Positions 8,694 to 19,400 of a DNA stretch of 64,000 bases are shown one piece after another. A program made the translations under genes and the position numbers. How positions within the stretch are numbered: the first letter of the stretch is position 1; the number at the start of each line of letters is the position of its first letter. The notes beneath the pieces are model-generated. The model did no database searches, was not told the DNA's origin, and was given only the letters and a program-made list of their open reading frames with translations. The DNA comes from a virus, in the IMG/VR virus record IMGVR_UViG_3300037294_000266, positions 186,001-250,000 of that record; one strand, 5' to 3'.

Positions 8694-8718
8694 AGCCGAG
8701 GGACAATGTCCCTCGGCT
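8694..8718 (-). terminator. Intergenic hairpin, possible terminator
   Basis: 11-12 bp stem (AGCCGAGGGAC / GTCCCTCGGCT) in the 50-nt gap between two minus-strand genes. On the minus strand there is no clear T-run after it, so it may attenuate or process the transcript rather than fully terminate it. Confidence 0.5.
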
Positions 8719-8725
8719 CATTTAC

Positions 8726-10078
8726 TTAAGCGTCAATCAAACCAATCTGACGACACAGCCAGTGGTTGACATACTTGAACGTCGCCATCAGCGCTACTTC
8801 ACGCGGATCGGTATCGGAATCAAGTGTAGCACCCACGCGGTTCATCAGGCGGATGAAAGTAATCGCGTCAGTCTTCGGATAGAAGACCATGCAGACCACT
8901 TCAGTGACCAACTGGTTCAGGTTGTCGCAATTGTGCTGATTGATCTTGCTGACCATTTCGCGCAGGGTAGCACTGGCTTGAGCCGAAGCTTCGCCCAGGT
9001 CATCAGCCAAGATACAGTTCTGAACGATGAAGCCAATGGCCTCACGAACGATGCCTGCCATTTCAGCCTGTACCTTCAGTGCCCGAAGACCCATTTCACG
9101 AGAGTATGCTTGCTCGAGAGCAGCTTTGTTCTCAATCAATTGACCTTGGGTGAAACGACGGCCTGTCATTTCATTACCAATCAGGGCTTCTGGAGTCAGA
9201 CCAGCTTCCAGCATCTTGCGATATGCCTTGCCCATCACAACGATGGTGGTGATGCTGTTACGGCCATCGGCGCTGTACAGGGTGCCGAGCTTTTCGGATT
9301 CCTGATAACGAGTCAGTGCGCCACGGCACAAGTGCGCAGCACGACCGAGGATACGGTTCATGCGCTCGTTGTACTCAGCCAAGCTCATGTTAACGCCTGG
9401 TTCTGGTTCGTCGTACAATGCCTGACCAACTACCAACACACCCGGCAGATAATCGACATGAATCTCGTGGACAGCCTTAGTGCCGATCAATACAGACAGG
9501 ACTTCGGAATAGCCACGATCATTCTCGAGACTCAGGATGACGTCAAGCTCACCGTCAAAACCAGCCATACCAGTCTTGCACAGCTCTTTCAAGCGGTCAA
9601 GAGTGATTGGCGCCATGTCGCGCTGTTGCACGTCAATGTTGGAAGGTACTGGGTAGCGGTCGGCAATCTGCTTCAAAGTGACGTTGGTGTAAACCGCTGG
9701 CACTTCTTTCATGACGATTGAATACGGCAACACTGCTGCAATACGGCGAACGTTTACGTGTTCTTGTACGGCTGCGGCGATTTCCTTGATCTTAGGAAGA
9801 ACGTCAGAGCGTACGATCTCATGCAGACGGCAAACTGAAGCAGAGGCCAGTTTGATGATGTCTGCCTTAGCCAAGCGGTGCGCTTCGCTATTAGCACGAG
9901 TCTGCAATACACTGACCAGATCACAGTTCTCGCCCAGGTCGTTAGCAACCATGGTGGAATCAATGCTGAGCAACAGACTCATTAAAGGGGTGTTATCGTT
10001 CGGTAGGACGCGAAGAGCACGTTCGTCCAGTCGCTGGGCAACTGGCAGAGCTGCTTCAATGGAAGTGCGGTTAAGCAT
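8726..10078 (-). CDS. Unknown virion or assembly protein, 450 aa
   Basis: Minus-strand gene whose ATG overlaps the stop of the small gene 10071-10268 by 8 nt. It lies between the RNAP beta gene and the protease, the place of phiKZ gp177. The protein is long, helical and soluble, with no recognised catalytic motif or membrane segment. A structural or inner-body role is inferred only from the neighbourhood. Confidence 0.7.
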   Translation of the reverse strand: MLNRTSIEAALPVAQRLDERALRVLPNDNTPLMSLLLSIDSTMVANDLGENCDLVSVLQTRANSEAHRLAKADIIKLASASVCRLHEIVRSDVLPKIKEIAAAVQEHVNVRRIAAVLPYSIVMKEVPAVYTNVTLKQIADRYPVPSNIDVQQRDMAPITLDRLKELCKTGMAGFDGELDVILSLENDRGYSEVLSVLIGTKAVHEIHVDYLPGVLVVGQALYDEPEPGVNMSLAEYNERMNRILGRAAHLCRGALTRYQESEKLGTLYSADGRNSITTIVVMGKAYRKMLEAGLTPEALIGNEMTGRRFTQGQLIENKAALEQAYSREMGLRALKVQAEMAGIVREAIGFIVQNCILADDLGEASAQASATLREMVSKINQHNCDNLNQLVTEVVCMVFYPKTDAITFIRLMNRVGATLDSDTDPREVALMATFKYVNHWLCRQIGLIDA

Positions 10079-10268
10079 TCTCGCGGCCCTCGATCACGTT
10101 ATTGAGTTCTGCAGCCGAGATGGCAGCAATGGTACGGTCATTCAAAGGAACCCCATCCAAATGGTTGGAGACCAGATTGCCCGATACGTTGGAGATGATC
10201 TCCACAGACAGATCAACAACGCAAGCGAGGATCGCCAGGTTGCCGAAGGTGGTAGCGTTGGTACTCAT
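10071..10268 (-). CDS. Small unknown protein, 65 aa
   Basis: Minus-strand frame MSTNATTFGNLAIL... with AGGAA upstream of the ATG; its stop overlaps the start of the 450-aa gene. The first half is moderately hydrophobic (LAILACVVDLSVEIIS) but carries charges, so membrane insertion is uncertain. Tight coupling argues that it is real and functionally tied to 8726-10078. Confidence 0.55.
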   Translation of the reverse strand: MSTNATTFGNLAILACVVDLSVEIISNVSGNLVSNHLDGVPLNDRTIAAISAAELNNVIEGRENA

Positions 10269-10339
10269 GGCAAGTTCCTGTAATTTTCAAAAACGCTGTA
10301 AAAGGAGTCAGGCAGTCTTTCGACCACCTGACTTCGACA

Positions 10340-13300
10340 CTACTTGGAATCGTCGGACATCCACATCTCAGCTGCCTTCTCGCCAATGGCAATCTGCACT
10401 GAAATACCCATGCCGATCAACAAGGCCGACAGTACGATACGGTCCATTACAGACTTAGCACCGAAGATGGCATTGATCTTCTGACCGGATGCAGTTTCAT
10501 TGACACCGTCAAGACGATGACCGATTACTGTTTTCATCTGGTTGCAGAACACTGCCTTATCCCCAACGCCCATACCTTCCCGGTGGGTGATGTAGACTTT
10601 GATAGCGACATGGTCAAGTTCAAGGCCACTCCCGTCAATACGAAGGGACTGATCGACTTGCCCGGTGATGGGTTGCACGCCTAGACGTTTGGCCATCTTA
10701 CGACGACTTTTATCATGAGCGGTTACCAACTCAAGCAGTGAGTCAGACATGTCATCTGGGTCACCGTGGTAGAAGACCTCGATCTTAGAGATCTCACCTA
10801 CCGCACCAGCTTGAGGTGTGTCAGAGCCCATCAGGCGAAGCGTGTCGAGATCATCTTCAGAGAAGAGACCAGCTTCCGCTGTTACGGCGTCTTCAATTGT
10901 GCATAAAATACTGGTGATGTCTGTGTGGTCACCTACTTTCACCAGCTTCCGCAGGGTCTGGTCGAACCGTACTACAATGGTTTTTACCTTAGTTACTTCA
11001 GAGCCGAGTTGGCGTGCCAACCAGTCGTCGATAGCCGAGGAGTCTTCCAAAGTGTACGATGCTTCCATGAGTGCAGTGCGTGCAATCACACCTGCTTTCC
11101 ATTGCACTTGACCGGGGTGAAACTTACTCGGCTTGAAGAAGCCTGAGTTATATTTCAAGATGTCACCTTTCTTAACCTGGTCACCGAGTTTGAATTCGGT
11201 GGCTTGGTGTTGAGGGTAGACAGACCCAGCCGAGATACCGTATTGCGTTTCTAGATCGACATGTTCGAACGTCCCATCAGTGTTAGCGATCACCATGTGG
11301 GATTCTGTCAGTTCGACCACCTCACCATCTTTAGCAGCGGGAGCAGCAAAGATATCGTCGGTGCGATGAGCCAGAACGTGATCATAACCCGTTGAGATTG
11401 GCGATTCACGATATCCTTCAGCCGCGATTACGTGCGACTGCTGAATGCCAATGAAGTTCACCCGCTTAGGGTCATCTCGGTCAGCGAAAGGACTGATCAA
11501 TGCTGACGTAGATACTAGACTGCTTGCGCCGTCCTTCTCTTTATCGAATGCACGAACAGTACCACGTACGCTGGTGATGTTGGCATTGGGGGACATGTAC
11601 GTGATTACAGCCACGTCGCCCGAGTCCACCGTACTTTCCGAAATGAAACCGATGTCGCTGTCTTTATATAGACGAGATTCGGCAGTCATTGACCGCCCAC
11701 TACGGCCACCGCGACCACCGTAAGTAATGATCTCTTTCTGCTTCAAGTTCTGAATCGGATTGATGTCATCCACAATGGCCGAAGCCGGATCCTGAACGAT
11801 GTTCGTCCAGACGTCGTGTGGATTCATGCTCACTTGTGAGTTGTTAGACGCACTGCGTGAGTTATAGACCCGGATGGAACGAATCAGTTCGCCGTAGATA
11901 GCACCTGGGATACGCTCGTACCCTTTAGCGCGTTCTTGGCCCTCGATGAGACCTTCGGCATTTTCTACCCGTTGTGGTACGTAACGTGTTATAAGTAACT
12001 CACACGCCCGCATCAGTAACGGGACGAACTCAGTCGGTTCTTTCATCCACTCGAGAACGCCTTTGGTGATTGGATCCACCCACATGGCATTCATCAAATC
12101 CAATTCACGTAAGTAACGCAGACCAACACCATTGGCATCGAGGATAGTGAAGTACACATCCTTTTTGTTATAGCTGTGGCGGCTGTAGTTACGCACGTGT
12201 TTGTGATAATGAACAAATCCACCGAAGATAAGACTACTCAGGACATCGGACTTTTCCATCACCAATGTTTCATCGAGAAACTTGATAGCGTATTCGTCAT
12301 CAGCCATTTGCAGACGGGTGCCGACTGGCACAATTCGGTAGCGCGCTTTTGTTAATTGCAGGAGCTTGTCGAGACCAAGAAGATAAGCAAGCGCCATACC
12401 AACCGGCATGATCTTGCCAAAGATACTGATCTCAGCCATGTTGATCGGTGACTTGTCTTTCTGTAAACCCAGGATGTCTTCGATCTGACCGAGTTCACTC
12501 ACTCCGCCGTCGACACCATCCAACAGATAAAACATGTTATTACGATCGACAGCGATGTAACGCTTATCACGACGACCACAGATCACCCAGCCCTTATGAC
12601 GCTGTTCTAATTTAGCAACATGCTCCATGTCGAACAGTCGAGACCGTTCACGGTTCTTATGGTCAAACCAATAATGACCATTGGATTCGAACGCCATTAC
12701 CCGACTACCGATGATCGTGTAGATAGTCGGGACGTCGAGTGTAAAGTCAGCCACATCAGCAATCTTTACATTACTGATAATGGTGTCTGCTGGATCCTGG
12801 CCTTTAGCTACAATCTGCTTCCCAATCCAACCGTCGTAGTTGAACACCGCTCGTTGCGAACGATCTACGAAGAGCTTACTGTAGTAAGAGGTCAGTGCCA
12901 CACGAGAGTGGTTCACTTTACGGATGGGAATGTCGGCCTTCTGAGTACGCATGCGATAACGCTGACCGTTAGAGGTATAGACTCCTCGCTTATCAACCAC
13001 AGGTACGCGGAAACTGATCGTTGAAGGTTTACCAGTTACAGGCGTCAACTGAATCCGGTGGACTTCGTAATTGCTCACGGCATCCTTTACAGTTTCAATG
13101 TCATAGCCCGTTACAGCAATGCCTGCTTTCTGAATCGACATGACCGCATTGAGGACGTCTTTCTTCATCACCTTTTCAATGTACTGACTGTCCATCTTCT
13201 CGACGGTACTCATCAGCATTGAGACGTCACGGACAGAATCCATTGGCGGATAACTATCCGCTTCAGAGATGATCATGTCCTCGTCAGTTATCTTGAGAGA

Positions 13301-14731
13301 TTCGCCAACTGTGACTGTCTTGTCCCATGGGTTATTCATGGTGGTGTACGATTCGGACAGGCGCAGCATGCGACGGTACTGGGCAGCAGTGACCAGGTCT
13401 TTATCAACCAGCTCATCGAGCTTCGCCTGAATTGAACTTGTCAGGGTATGTTCGGTGTTGCTATTGCCTACCGCCTGAACAGCTGATTCGGCTGGTTCTT
13501 TCTGACCGGTTTCAATGATTAGTTCACCGTCTTCATCGGTCATGATGGTGTCGTCAGTGTTTTCAGCAGGAGCATCCAATACAGCAGACAGCTCCTCTTC
13601 TTCCTCGACTAACATTTCATCTGCGCCTGTGGCCGATAAAACAGCATCGTCCTGATCTCGATCGGCTTCAGCAGTCTGTTCGTCAATCTCGTCCTGAGCG
13701 ATGTTAGCGTCGGAGATGATCTCTTCTTCTACACCAGCGATGACACTGGTCTGATCAATTACGCGAGACAGCATACGTAAGAAGCGCAATTGAATGATCT
13801 TAGGATCAAGACCGGGCGCTGCTTCCATGGATGGGTACATGTCTTCATCAAGCGTATTATCGCCTGCGTCTTCCATGGATACGAAACGAGCGTACTCGCT
13901 GTCGAAATCAAAAGGCACTTCAGGATCGGTCAGAGCCAACGACTCCATCGATACGCCAGCATCTTCTTTACGCCAGCTATTTAACAGACCTAGGTTGATA
14001 GTGACAATACCAGACTCGCGCCGGATGAGCAGATCGATTTCACTCAGACGTGATTCATCCAGTCGACCCATTGGGCAACTGCGACGGTTCTCACCCAGCC
14101 AGATCCAGATATCCAATAGATCTAAACGTTCGCGAGAGTTGAACGTCTTCATCAACATCGGTGTCATGCCCCGCTCAGCCTTACGAAGATCACTCAACGC
14201 AGGTAAGGTATTGGGAATGTCGAGAACGATGATGTGGTGACGCTCGTGCTGCGTCTGGAGCTGATTAAACCGCTCCCACTGAGTGGTGCGAAGGTTCTTC
14301 CAGTTCCACCAACGACTCAAAGCAGAGCGCTGGTATTTGTACATGTGCCCAACCATTGAGTAGTTGACAATGATCATGTTCAGCAACTCTTTCGCTGACA
14401 TGTCATAATCACGCATTGGACGGACAAGCATATTCTCACGACGATATTCCTGCATCATCGGCGCAAGTAGGCGGAATGTAGAACGCGGATTACCTTCTTT
14501 AGAAAGCAAGTCAGGAACGTGATCAATGAAGATCAGTCGCTGGGCGTTCTGGATCACAGGGCTATTGGCAGCAGGCCCGAGTTCAGTTTCATTTGCCGGG
14601 AAGTAATGGTACACAGTACCACGTGGCAGACCGAACCGCGCAATCGGTCTTACCTTAGGGGCATCTAAGCCCCCAAGACGGCGAATGCCGAACAACTTCT
14701 CGAAGCGTTCGTGCATGAACATTACAGACAT
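10340..14731 (-). CDS. Virion RNA polymerase beta subunit (phiKZ gp178-like), 1463 aa
   Basis: Beta subunit of the multi-subunit RNA polymerase packaged in the virion and ejected to transcribe early genes. A beta-lobe-like stretch (VPVVDKRGVYTSNGQRYRM, about residue 600) corresponds to the region that in cellular beta precedes the HRSPG segment. Near the C-terminus GVGDKAVFCNQMKTVIGH matches the beta KVGDK..GRHGNKG active-site region. The ATG at 14731 (MSVMFMHERF) is preferred over 14764 because GGAG lies 8 nt upstream and it does not overlap the beta' gene. An acidic insert (about residues 320-400) and three S-M-E motifs (261-263, 285-287, 301-303) suggest processing by the prohead protease. 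The stretch found at the extreme C-terminus of cellular beta appears to be supplied by 29530-30231. Confidence 0.85.
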   Translation of the reverse strand: MSVMFMHERFEKLFGIRRLGGLDAPKVRPIARFGLPRGTVYHYFPANETELGPAANSPVIQNAQRLIFIDHVPDLLSKEGNPRSTFRLLAPMMQEYRRENMLVRPMRDYDMSAKELLNMIIVNYSMVGHMYKYQRSALSRWWNWKNLRTTQWERFNQLQTQHERHHIIVLDIPNTLPALSDLRKAERGMTPMLMKTFNSRERLDLLDIWIWLGENRRSCPMGRLDESRLSEIDLLIRRESGIVTINLGLLNSWRKEDAGVSMESLALTDPEVPFDFDSEYARFVSMEDAGDNTLDEDMYPSMEAAPGLDPKIIQLRFLRMLSRVIDQTSVIAGVEEEIISDANIAQDEIDEQTAEADRDQDDAVLSATGADEMLVEEEEELSAVLDAPAENTDDTIMTDEDGELIIETGQKEPAESAVQAVGNSNTEHTLTSSIQAKLDELVDKDLVTAAQYRRMLRLSESYTTMNNPWDKTVTVGESLKITDEDMIISEADSYPPMDSVRDVSMLMSTVEKMDSQYIEKVMKKDVLNAVMSIQKAGIAVTGYDIETVKDAVSNYEVHRIQLTPVTGKPSTISFRVPVVDKRGVYTSNGQRYRMRTQKADIPIRKVNHSRVALTSYYSKLFVDRSQRAVFNYDGWIGKQIVAKGQDPADTIISNVKIADVADFTLDVPTIYTIIGSRVMAFESNGHYWFDHKNRERSRLFDMEHVAKLEQRHKGWVICGRRDKRYIAVDRNNMFYLLDGVDGGVSELGQIEDILGLQKDKSPINMAEISIFGKIMPVGMALAYLLGLDKLLQLTKARYRIVPVGTRLQMADDEYAIKFLDETLVMEKSDVLSSLIFGGFVHYHKHVRNYSRHSYNKKDVYFTILDANGVGLRYLRELDLMNAMWVDPITKGVLEWMKEPTEFVPLLMRACELLITRYVPQRVENAEGLIEGQERAKGYERIPGAIYGELIRSIRVYNSRSASNNSQVSMNPHDVWTNIVQDPASAIVDDINPIQNLKQKEIITYGGRGGRSGRSMTAESRLYKDSDIGFISESTVDSGDVAVITYMSPNANITSVRGTVRAFDKEKDGASSLVSTSALISPFADRDDPKRVNFIGIQQSHVIAAEGYRESPISTGYDHVLAHRTDDIFAAPAAKDGEVVELTESHMVIANTDGTFEHVDLETQYGISAGSVYPQHQATEFKLGDQVKKGDILKYNSGFFKPSKFHPGQVQWKAGVIARTALMEASYTLEDSSAIDDWLARQLGSEVTKVKTIVVRFDQTLRKLVKVGDHTDITSILCTIEDAVTAEAGLFSEDDLDTLRLMGSDTPQAGAVGEISKIEVFYHGDPDDMSDSLLELVTAHDKSRRKMAKRLGVQPITGQVDQSLRIDGSGLELDHVAIKVYITHREGMGVGDKAVFCNQMKTVIGHRLDGVNETASGQKINAIFGAKSVMDRIVLSALLIGMGISVQIAIGEKAAEMWMSDDSK

Positions 14732-14744
14732 GTGAGCATCTCCA

Positions 14745-16412
14745 TCAAATCGGTTCCATGTCAACCGGATGTTTGTTCTGGTTGTGTTTGAAACGACCTG
14801 TCATATTGGCAACGACATATTTAAGAGTGTCGTAGTCGTACGAGGATGTCAAGTTACCACCCGCATCAATCCAATGCTGACGAGAGTTCAAGACACGATC
14901 GTTTTCAGCCAAAGCTTCGTTAGACATGACTAATGTAGCGGAGCCCGTGTCACCGTCAAAGTCAGCGCTCAAACCAACCAGCTTGGTTGAATGAGGGGAC
15001 TGTGTGTCCATATAAGAAGTCGATCCCGTCATTGGAAACTCTTGGGCGACGTATTCAGGACCTTCCTGAGGATTCCAGTCATCGCCAAGTTCAACTCGAC
15101 GTTCGCCCACGACTGTTGTTTTCACGTATATCCGACTAGGGTAGTTAGACCCGAGTCCTGTAATCGGATAACGACAGATCTGAGCAAAGTACTTGTTCCA
15201 ATGCTGATAACCGCAGAGGTAAAGTAACTCTACCAGATTGATAGGGTGCACGTGTGAGCGATCAAGGTCTGCCGGCATTTCATGGATGTCGAAGAAAACC
15301 TTAAAGGTCTTGTTTGGACCTTTATAAATCAACGCCAGGTAGTTGCCTTCAATAACGATTGGACGTGCACGCATTTCGACCGTCTGATACCGATCAATGA
15401 CGGAGAGCAATCCATCCTTAGTAGACCATGTATCACGAACCTCAGGCGAAAGCACTACCCACTTTGGACGTAGGGTTTCAGGATCGATCAACTGCGCCTG
15501 CCCTTCACCGTTCTGGACAAGATGTCCAAACATCCGACGCAGGTGGTGAATTGTGAGCGGTGTAAGGCCTTTGATCACTTGGAACAGGCCCAACGTAGTG
15601 CTGTCGAACCCAGGAGCATTCGAATCGTTCAGGTTAGCAATGGAAGTGTCCATCACAGTCAGTACGTTTCGAGTGCCGTAGACCACACGACGCGAAGCCC
15701 ACTTGTCAAGAATGAAACCGTTCTTACCCGCCAACATCCCTTCGATCAACTCGTAAATTTCCACGAGTGTATTGGTCAGGGCGTTACGTGCAATGTTGAA
15801 TGCTGGGGATTCCATGTCACGGGTAATTGGAATCGTGTTGGCAATCGACAGCATCCGGTAATAGAGGTCGTGGATCTCGTTCTTGGTAGCTACGCCGTTG
15901 TCACTGATTTCAATGTCTCGAACGCCAGCAGGCAGGACAGGTACAAATGTAGTCAACGCATCTTTACGCCATTGGTTAATGAACTCAATGCGCAATTGGC
16001 GAGTGGGCGATTTGCTCTTCTTGAGTTCCAATTCTTGGAAGTGCTTCACGAAGAAACTATAACCTGTCTCAGCCTTCTCTGATACGTCTGCAACAAAGTC
16101 CTTAGACACCGGATCGAATATAGCCGTAGCACGCCCTGTGACAATTTCTTTATATAGCGACTTCAAAGACATTAAGTCACGGAATATCTTTGGATGGAAA
16201 ATCTTAACCTTCAAATCCAAGTAAGAGAACTGAGTGTCACGTTGATCAGAACCCACACGACCGAAGATCGTAGTTGAATAAAGACCATCGTCGTGGAACT
16301 CACTACTCGCCCCGTCATAAATGTCGAGACTGGTAACAGGTACAAGGTTCCTGACCCGTTCTTTGGTCAGCACCATCGGCCATACTTTGGCTGGTACTTC
16401 AGCGTAGTTCAT
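14745..16412 (-). CDS. Virion RNA polymerase beta' N-terminal subunit (phiKZ gp180-like), 555 aa
   Basis: Carries the catalytic core of beta'. SADFDGDTGS (about residue 483) is the NADFDGD Mg-binding signature, with all three Asp present. Upstream, LDKWASRRVVYGTRNVLTVMD matches the beta' GKRVDFSGRSVI...P region. At 555 aa it covers only the N-terminal half of a cellular beta', so the C-terminal half should be encoded elsewhere, as in phiKZ. Its stop lies 13 nt before the beta start, so the two subunits are made together. It is divergently transcribed from the giant lytic protein gene. Confidence 0.85.
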   Translation of the reverse strand: MNYAEVPAKVWPMVLTKERVRNLVPVTSLDIYDGASSEFHDDGLYSTTIFGRVGSDQRDTQFSYLDLKVKIFHPKIFRDLMSLKSLYKEIVTGRATAIFDPVSKDFVADVSEKAETGYSFFVKHFQELELKKSKSPTRQLRIEFINQWRKDALTTFVPVLPAGVRDIEISDNGVATKNEIHDLYYRMLSIANTIPITRDMESPAFNIARNALTNTLVEIYELIEGMLAGKNGFILDKWASRRVVYGTRNVLTVMDTSIANLNDSNAPGFDSTTLGLFQVIKGLTPLTIHHLRRMFGHLVQNGEGQAQLIDPETLRPKWVVLSPEVRDTWSTKDGLLSVIDRYQTVEMRARPIVIEGNYLALIYKGPNKTFKVFFDIHEMPADLDRSHVHPINLVELLYLCGYQHWNKYFAQICRYPITGLGSNYPSRIYVKTTVVGERRVELGDDWNPQEGPEYVAQEFPMTGSTSYMDTQSPHSTKLVGLSADFDGDTGSATLVMSNEALAENDRVLNSRQHWIDAGGNLTSSYDYDTLKYVVANMTGRFKHNQNKHPVDMEPI

Positions 16413-16497
16413 AACAGAGTCCTGTGATTTCCATAGGCCGATTAAGACAGTTGGTATGAGGGAGGCTTAGTATTTTAAGCCCATAGGAGAATTTTCG
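16413..16497. promoter_or_regulatory. Divergent intergenic region with TATG and hairpin
   Basis: 85-nt gap between the beta' gene (minus) and the 2070-aa virion protein gene (plus). The plus strand contains GGTATGAGGG at 16453, and a small hairpin GGCTTA...TAAGCC shortly before the ATG, with AGGAG 7 nt upstream of the ATG at 16498. TATG is the core reported for phiKZ late promoters; its use here is inferred. Confidence 0.4.
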
Positions 16498-19400
16498 ATG
16501 GCTAAGAAAGGTGACATCGATCTCGACCAGATTAATCTCGATGACTTTGACTTCGACATCCCGGAATTTCAGGATGACAGCCCAGTCAGCGACAAATCGA
16601 GATCACCTGCTGGTCGAGTGACTACAGGCATTATTAAAGGTGCTAAAGACGAGGTTGCCAGTTTAGCAGGAATGCGCAAAGCATTGATGTTTGCTTTGCC
16701 TTCTGGCTATGGCCTCGCTGCAGACACTATCGAAGATGTGAGTTCCGATGTACGATCACTATACGATAAGATCACTGGGGAGCAACCAGATCTTATTCGC
16801 GGTGGTAAAAGCTTTGGCCGAAAGGCTATGGCGACCATCGGCAATCGTGCATTACCTAAGAAGTTAGCCGATCGTCTTAACAACGCATTTGAGAAAGATG
16901 ACGACTATAAAGTCAAGTCGAGTGCGGATTATAAACGTGAGCAGGAAGAGAGCGATCTCGCCGGCCTAGCTGAAATCTTCAAAGCTAAAGGCTCCGTTGA
17001 TGAAGAACGGGCAAAACAAGATAGTGTAAACCGCCTCGAAGACCGTGCATTAGAACAGGTTCGTTTCAAGACCAACGTTCAAGCCCTGACCTCTATCAAC
17101 AAGAGCATGGCACGTCTTGTTGGTTATCAGGACAAGGTTACAGCACGTTATCAGCAGAAGATGTTGGAACTGACGTATCGGCATTATGCCACGACGCGTC
17201 AGATGAACGACATGATGACGGAGAGCATGTCGAAACATTCTCAGATCCTTGAGAAGATCCGACATAACACCGCGCTACCGGAAGCCGTTAAGATCCGTGG
17301 CAGTGAGATGTTCAAACAGATGGCTCATCAACGTCTGATGGGTTCTGGTCTCAATACCGTTTCTAACTTCACACAGAACTATGGCAAGCAAGTCATTGGC
17401 AATGTGTCAGGTATGATTCAGGGCATTATAGACCCTCTGCGTGATGCATCACAAGCCACCGACATGGAAGGCATTGACCGTGTCAACCTAGGCGGTCAAG
17501 CAGTAGGCTCGGCTATCGGATCCGGGATCCGGGATTATGCCGCTATCCACGCAGCGCCGTTCCTCGCTAGAAATAAAACCATTGCTCGTGGTGGTGAGAA
17601 ACTTCGTAATGCATTCACCGGTCTTCCTCAGCGGGTGAATGAATACGCACAGTCTGAAACAGAAGGGACTGGGTTCCGTTCTACCATGACGCAGATGTTC
17701 AAGCAGTTCTTGCCGAAGTATCAGCAGGACAACTCTACTGGCGTTAAAGCAGTCAGTAAGCTTGATGAAATTGCAACCTTTGATAGCATCGCTCGACGTT
17801 CACTGATTGAGATCATTCCAGGCTACCTCTCTGAGATTGCACACTGGTCTAAGATTGCAGTCACTGGCGAGAAGAATGCTGAGAAGCAGGTCTACAACGT
17901 TACTCGAGGCGGGTTTACTTCCGAGAAGGAAAACCTCAGTGACGTAGGTCGTCAAATCTTTACTCGTTCTGAACGTGAATCGCTGCGCAGTGCTGCTGAA
18001 GACTTCCTCAAGGAGATTGGTGGCGACACCATGTCCGGAAGAGCCCAGCGTGCCTTAAAGCAGAAGATCCTCGACGAACTCGCAAACGGTCTCGACCTGG
18101 TTCCTTCACGTCTAATCAAACGTGAGCAATATGTTAATGTTCCTGAACCGGTTGTTGATGAGATTGTATCGCTGATTGGCGACACATTCAATATCGATGA
18201 AGACGGTCGATCAATGGATGACAGCACGGGCGCTAAAGAACGTTTCAACGGTATCCGTGAGAAGTTCCTCAACATGAGCAGTATGATCCCGGCTATCGGC
18301 GATCGTATTCGTATCTTTAGCGATGTTCTCGGTTTGGATTCGATGCGTAAACTCGGCTACGTCGAGCGCAATGCTAAATCCCGCCAGGACAACATCAATA
18401 CAAACCGGGCATGGAGCGATATTCTCGATGAGGATGACGAAGACAGCGCTAAGCGAGATGAGGAAGGTCGGAAGGATGCTTCTGATAAGTCTACTCGGGC
18501 TGGGCGTCGTGGTAATAAGCGCGGCAAAGGTGATGGTGATCTTACCCGTCGTGCTGATCGAGCTGACCATATGGCTAGTAACCGGGTGGCGGAAACAAGC
18601 CGACTCGGAGGACTCGAAAAATACCTAGGTGACAAGAGTACACTCATCACATTGGTACGCGAGTCTCGCGACTTCCATTCCGAAACAGTTGAGCTTCTTA
18701 AACAACTTACCAATTGCAGTTGCGATGGAGTGGGTGGTTCGAAGTCTGACATGGATTGGAAGAGCGCTAGCAAAGAAAGTCTTGTTAATCGTTTTGCCGG
18801 TGCCACCGAAGCCATTAATAAGCACGCCAAGAAATCCAGTGACAAACTCGGTCAGTTTAAAGCAACGGCTCAGGACATCTGGATACAAGGTGACGATCAT
18901 CCTGCGCTAGAAGAATGGCGGATGAAAGCTGGTCAGTACCGTGATAAAACTACCGGTGCTACTATCAAGAAGTGGGACGACATCAAAGGCGATGTGGTCG
19001 ATGTCCGCAACAAGACAGTGGCACGCTATAACGACTTGATGGAAAATGCTGTCGTTGTAAACGGTAAAGGTAACGTCGTCAAGAAGGCCAGTGAGTTATT
19101 CACTCGCTTCAAGATGTCTCAAGCTGGTGCTGCAACTCAAGCGGCCGCTACTCACGTCAGTGCTAAAGGGGCGGAACTGTCAAGCTTTGCCAGTAAGGAA
19201 GGCCGTAAGTTCAAGCCACGTGTCAAGAAGATGATGAAGTTCTTTACCGGTGAGAAAGCTGGTGCTGACATTTCGTCTGAACTGACAGGCAACCATGAAG
19301 ATGACATGCTGACCATTGCACTCAGGTCGGCGCAGCTTCAATACCAGACGCTCAAGGAAGTCACTCAGGAGAAAGTCCGTAAGGGTTCTTACAAGGACCT

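Noticed and set aside
8762-9721. 319-aa plus-strand frame opposite the 450-aa gene
   Set aside because: It lies entirely antisense to a well-supported gene, has no ribosome-binding site, and its composition (many His, Gln, Thr, Cys) is that of a reversed coding strand.
10306-10333. Hairpin AGTCAGG/CCTGACT before the RNAP beta stop
   Set aside because: Only 7 bp with a 14-nt loop and no T-run; too weak to call a terminator.
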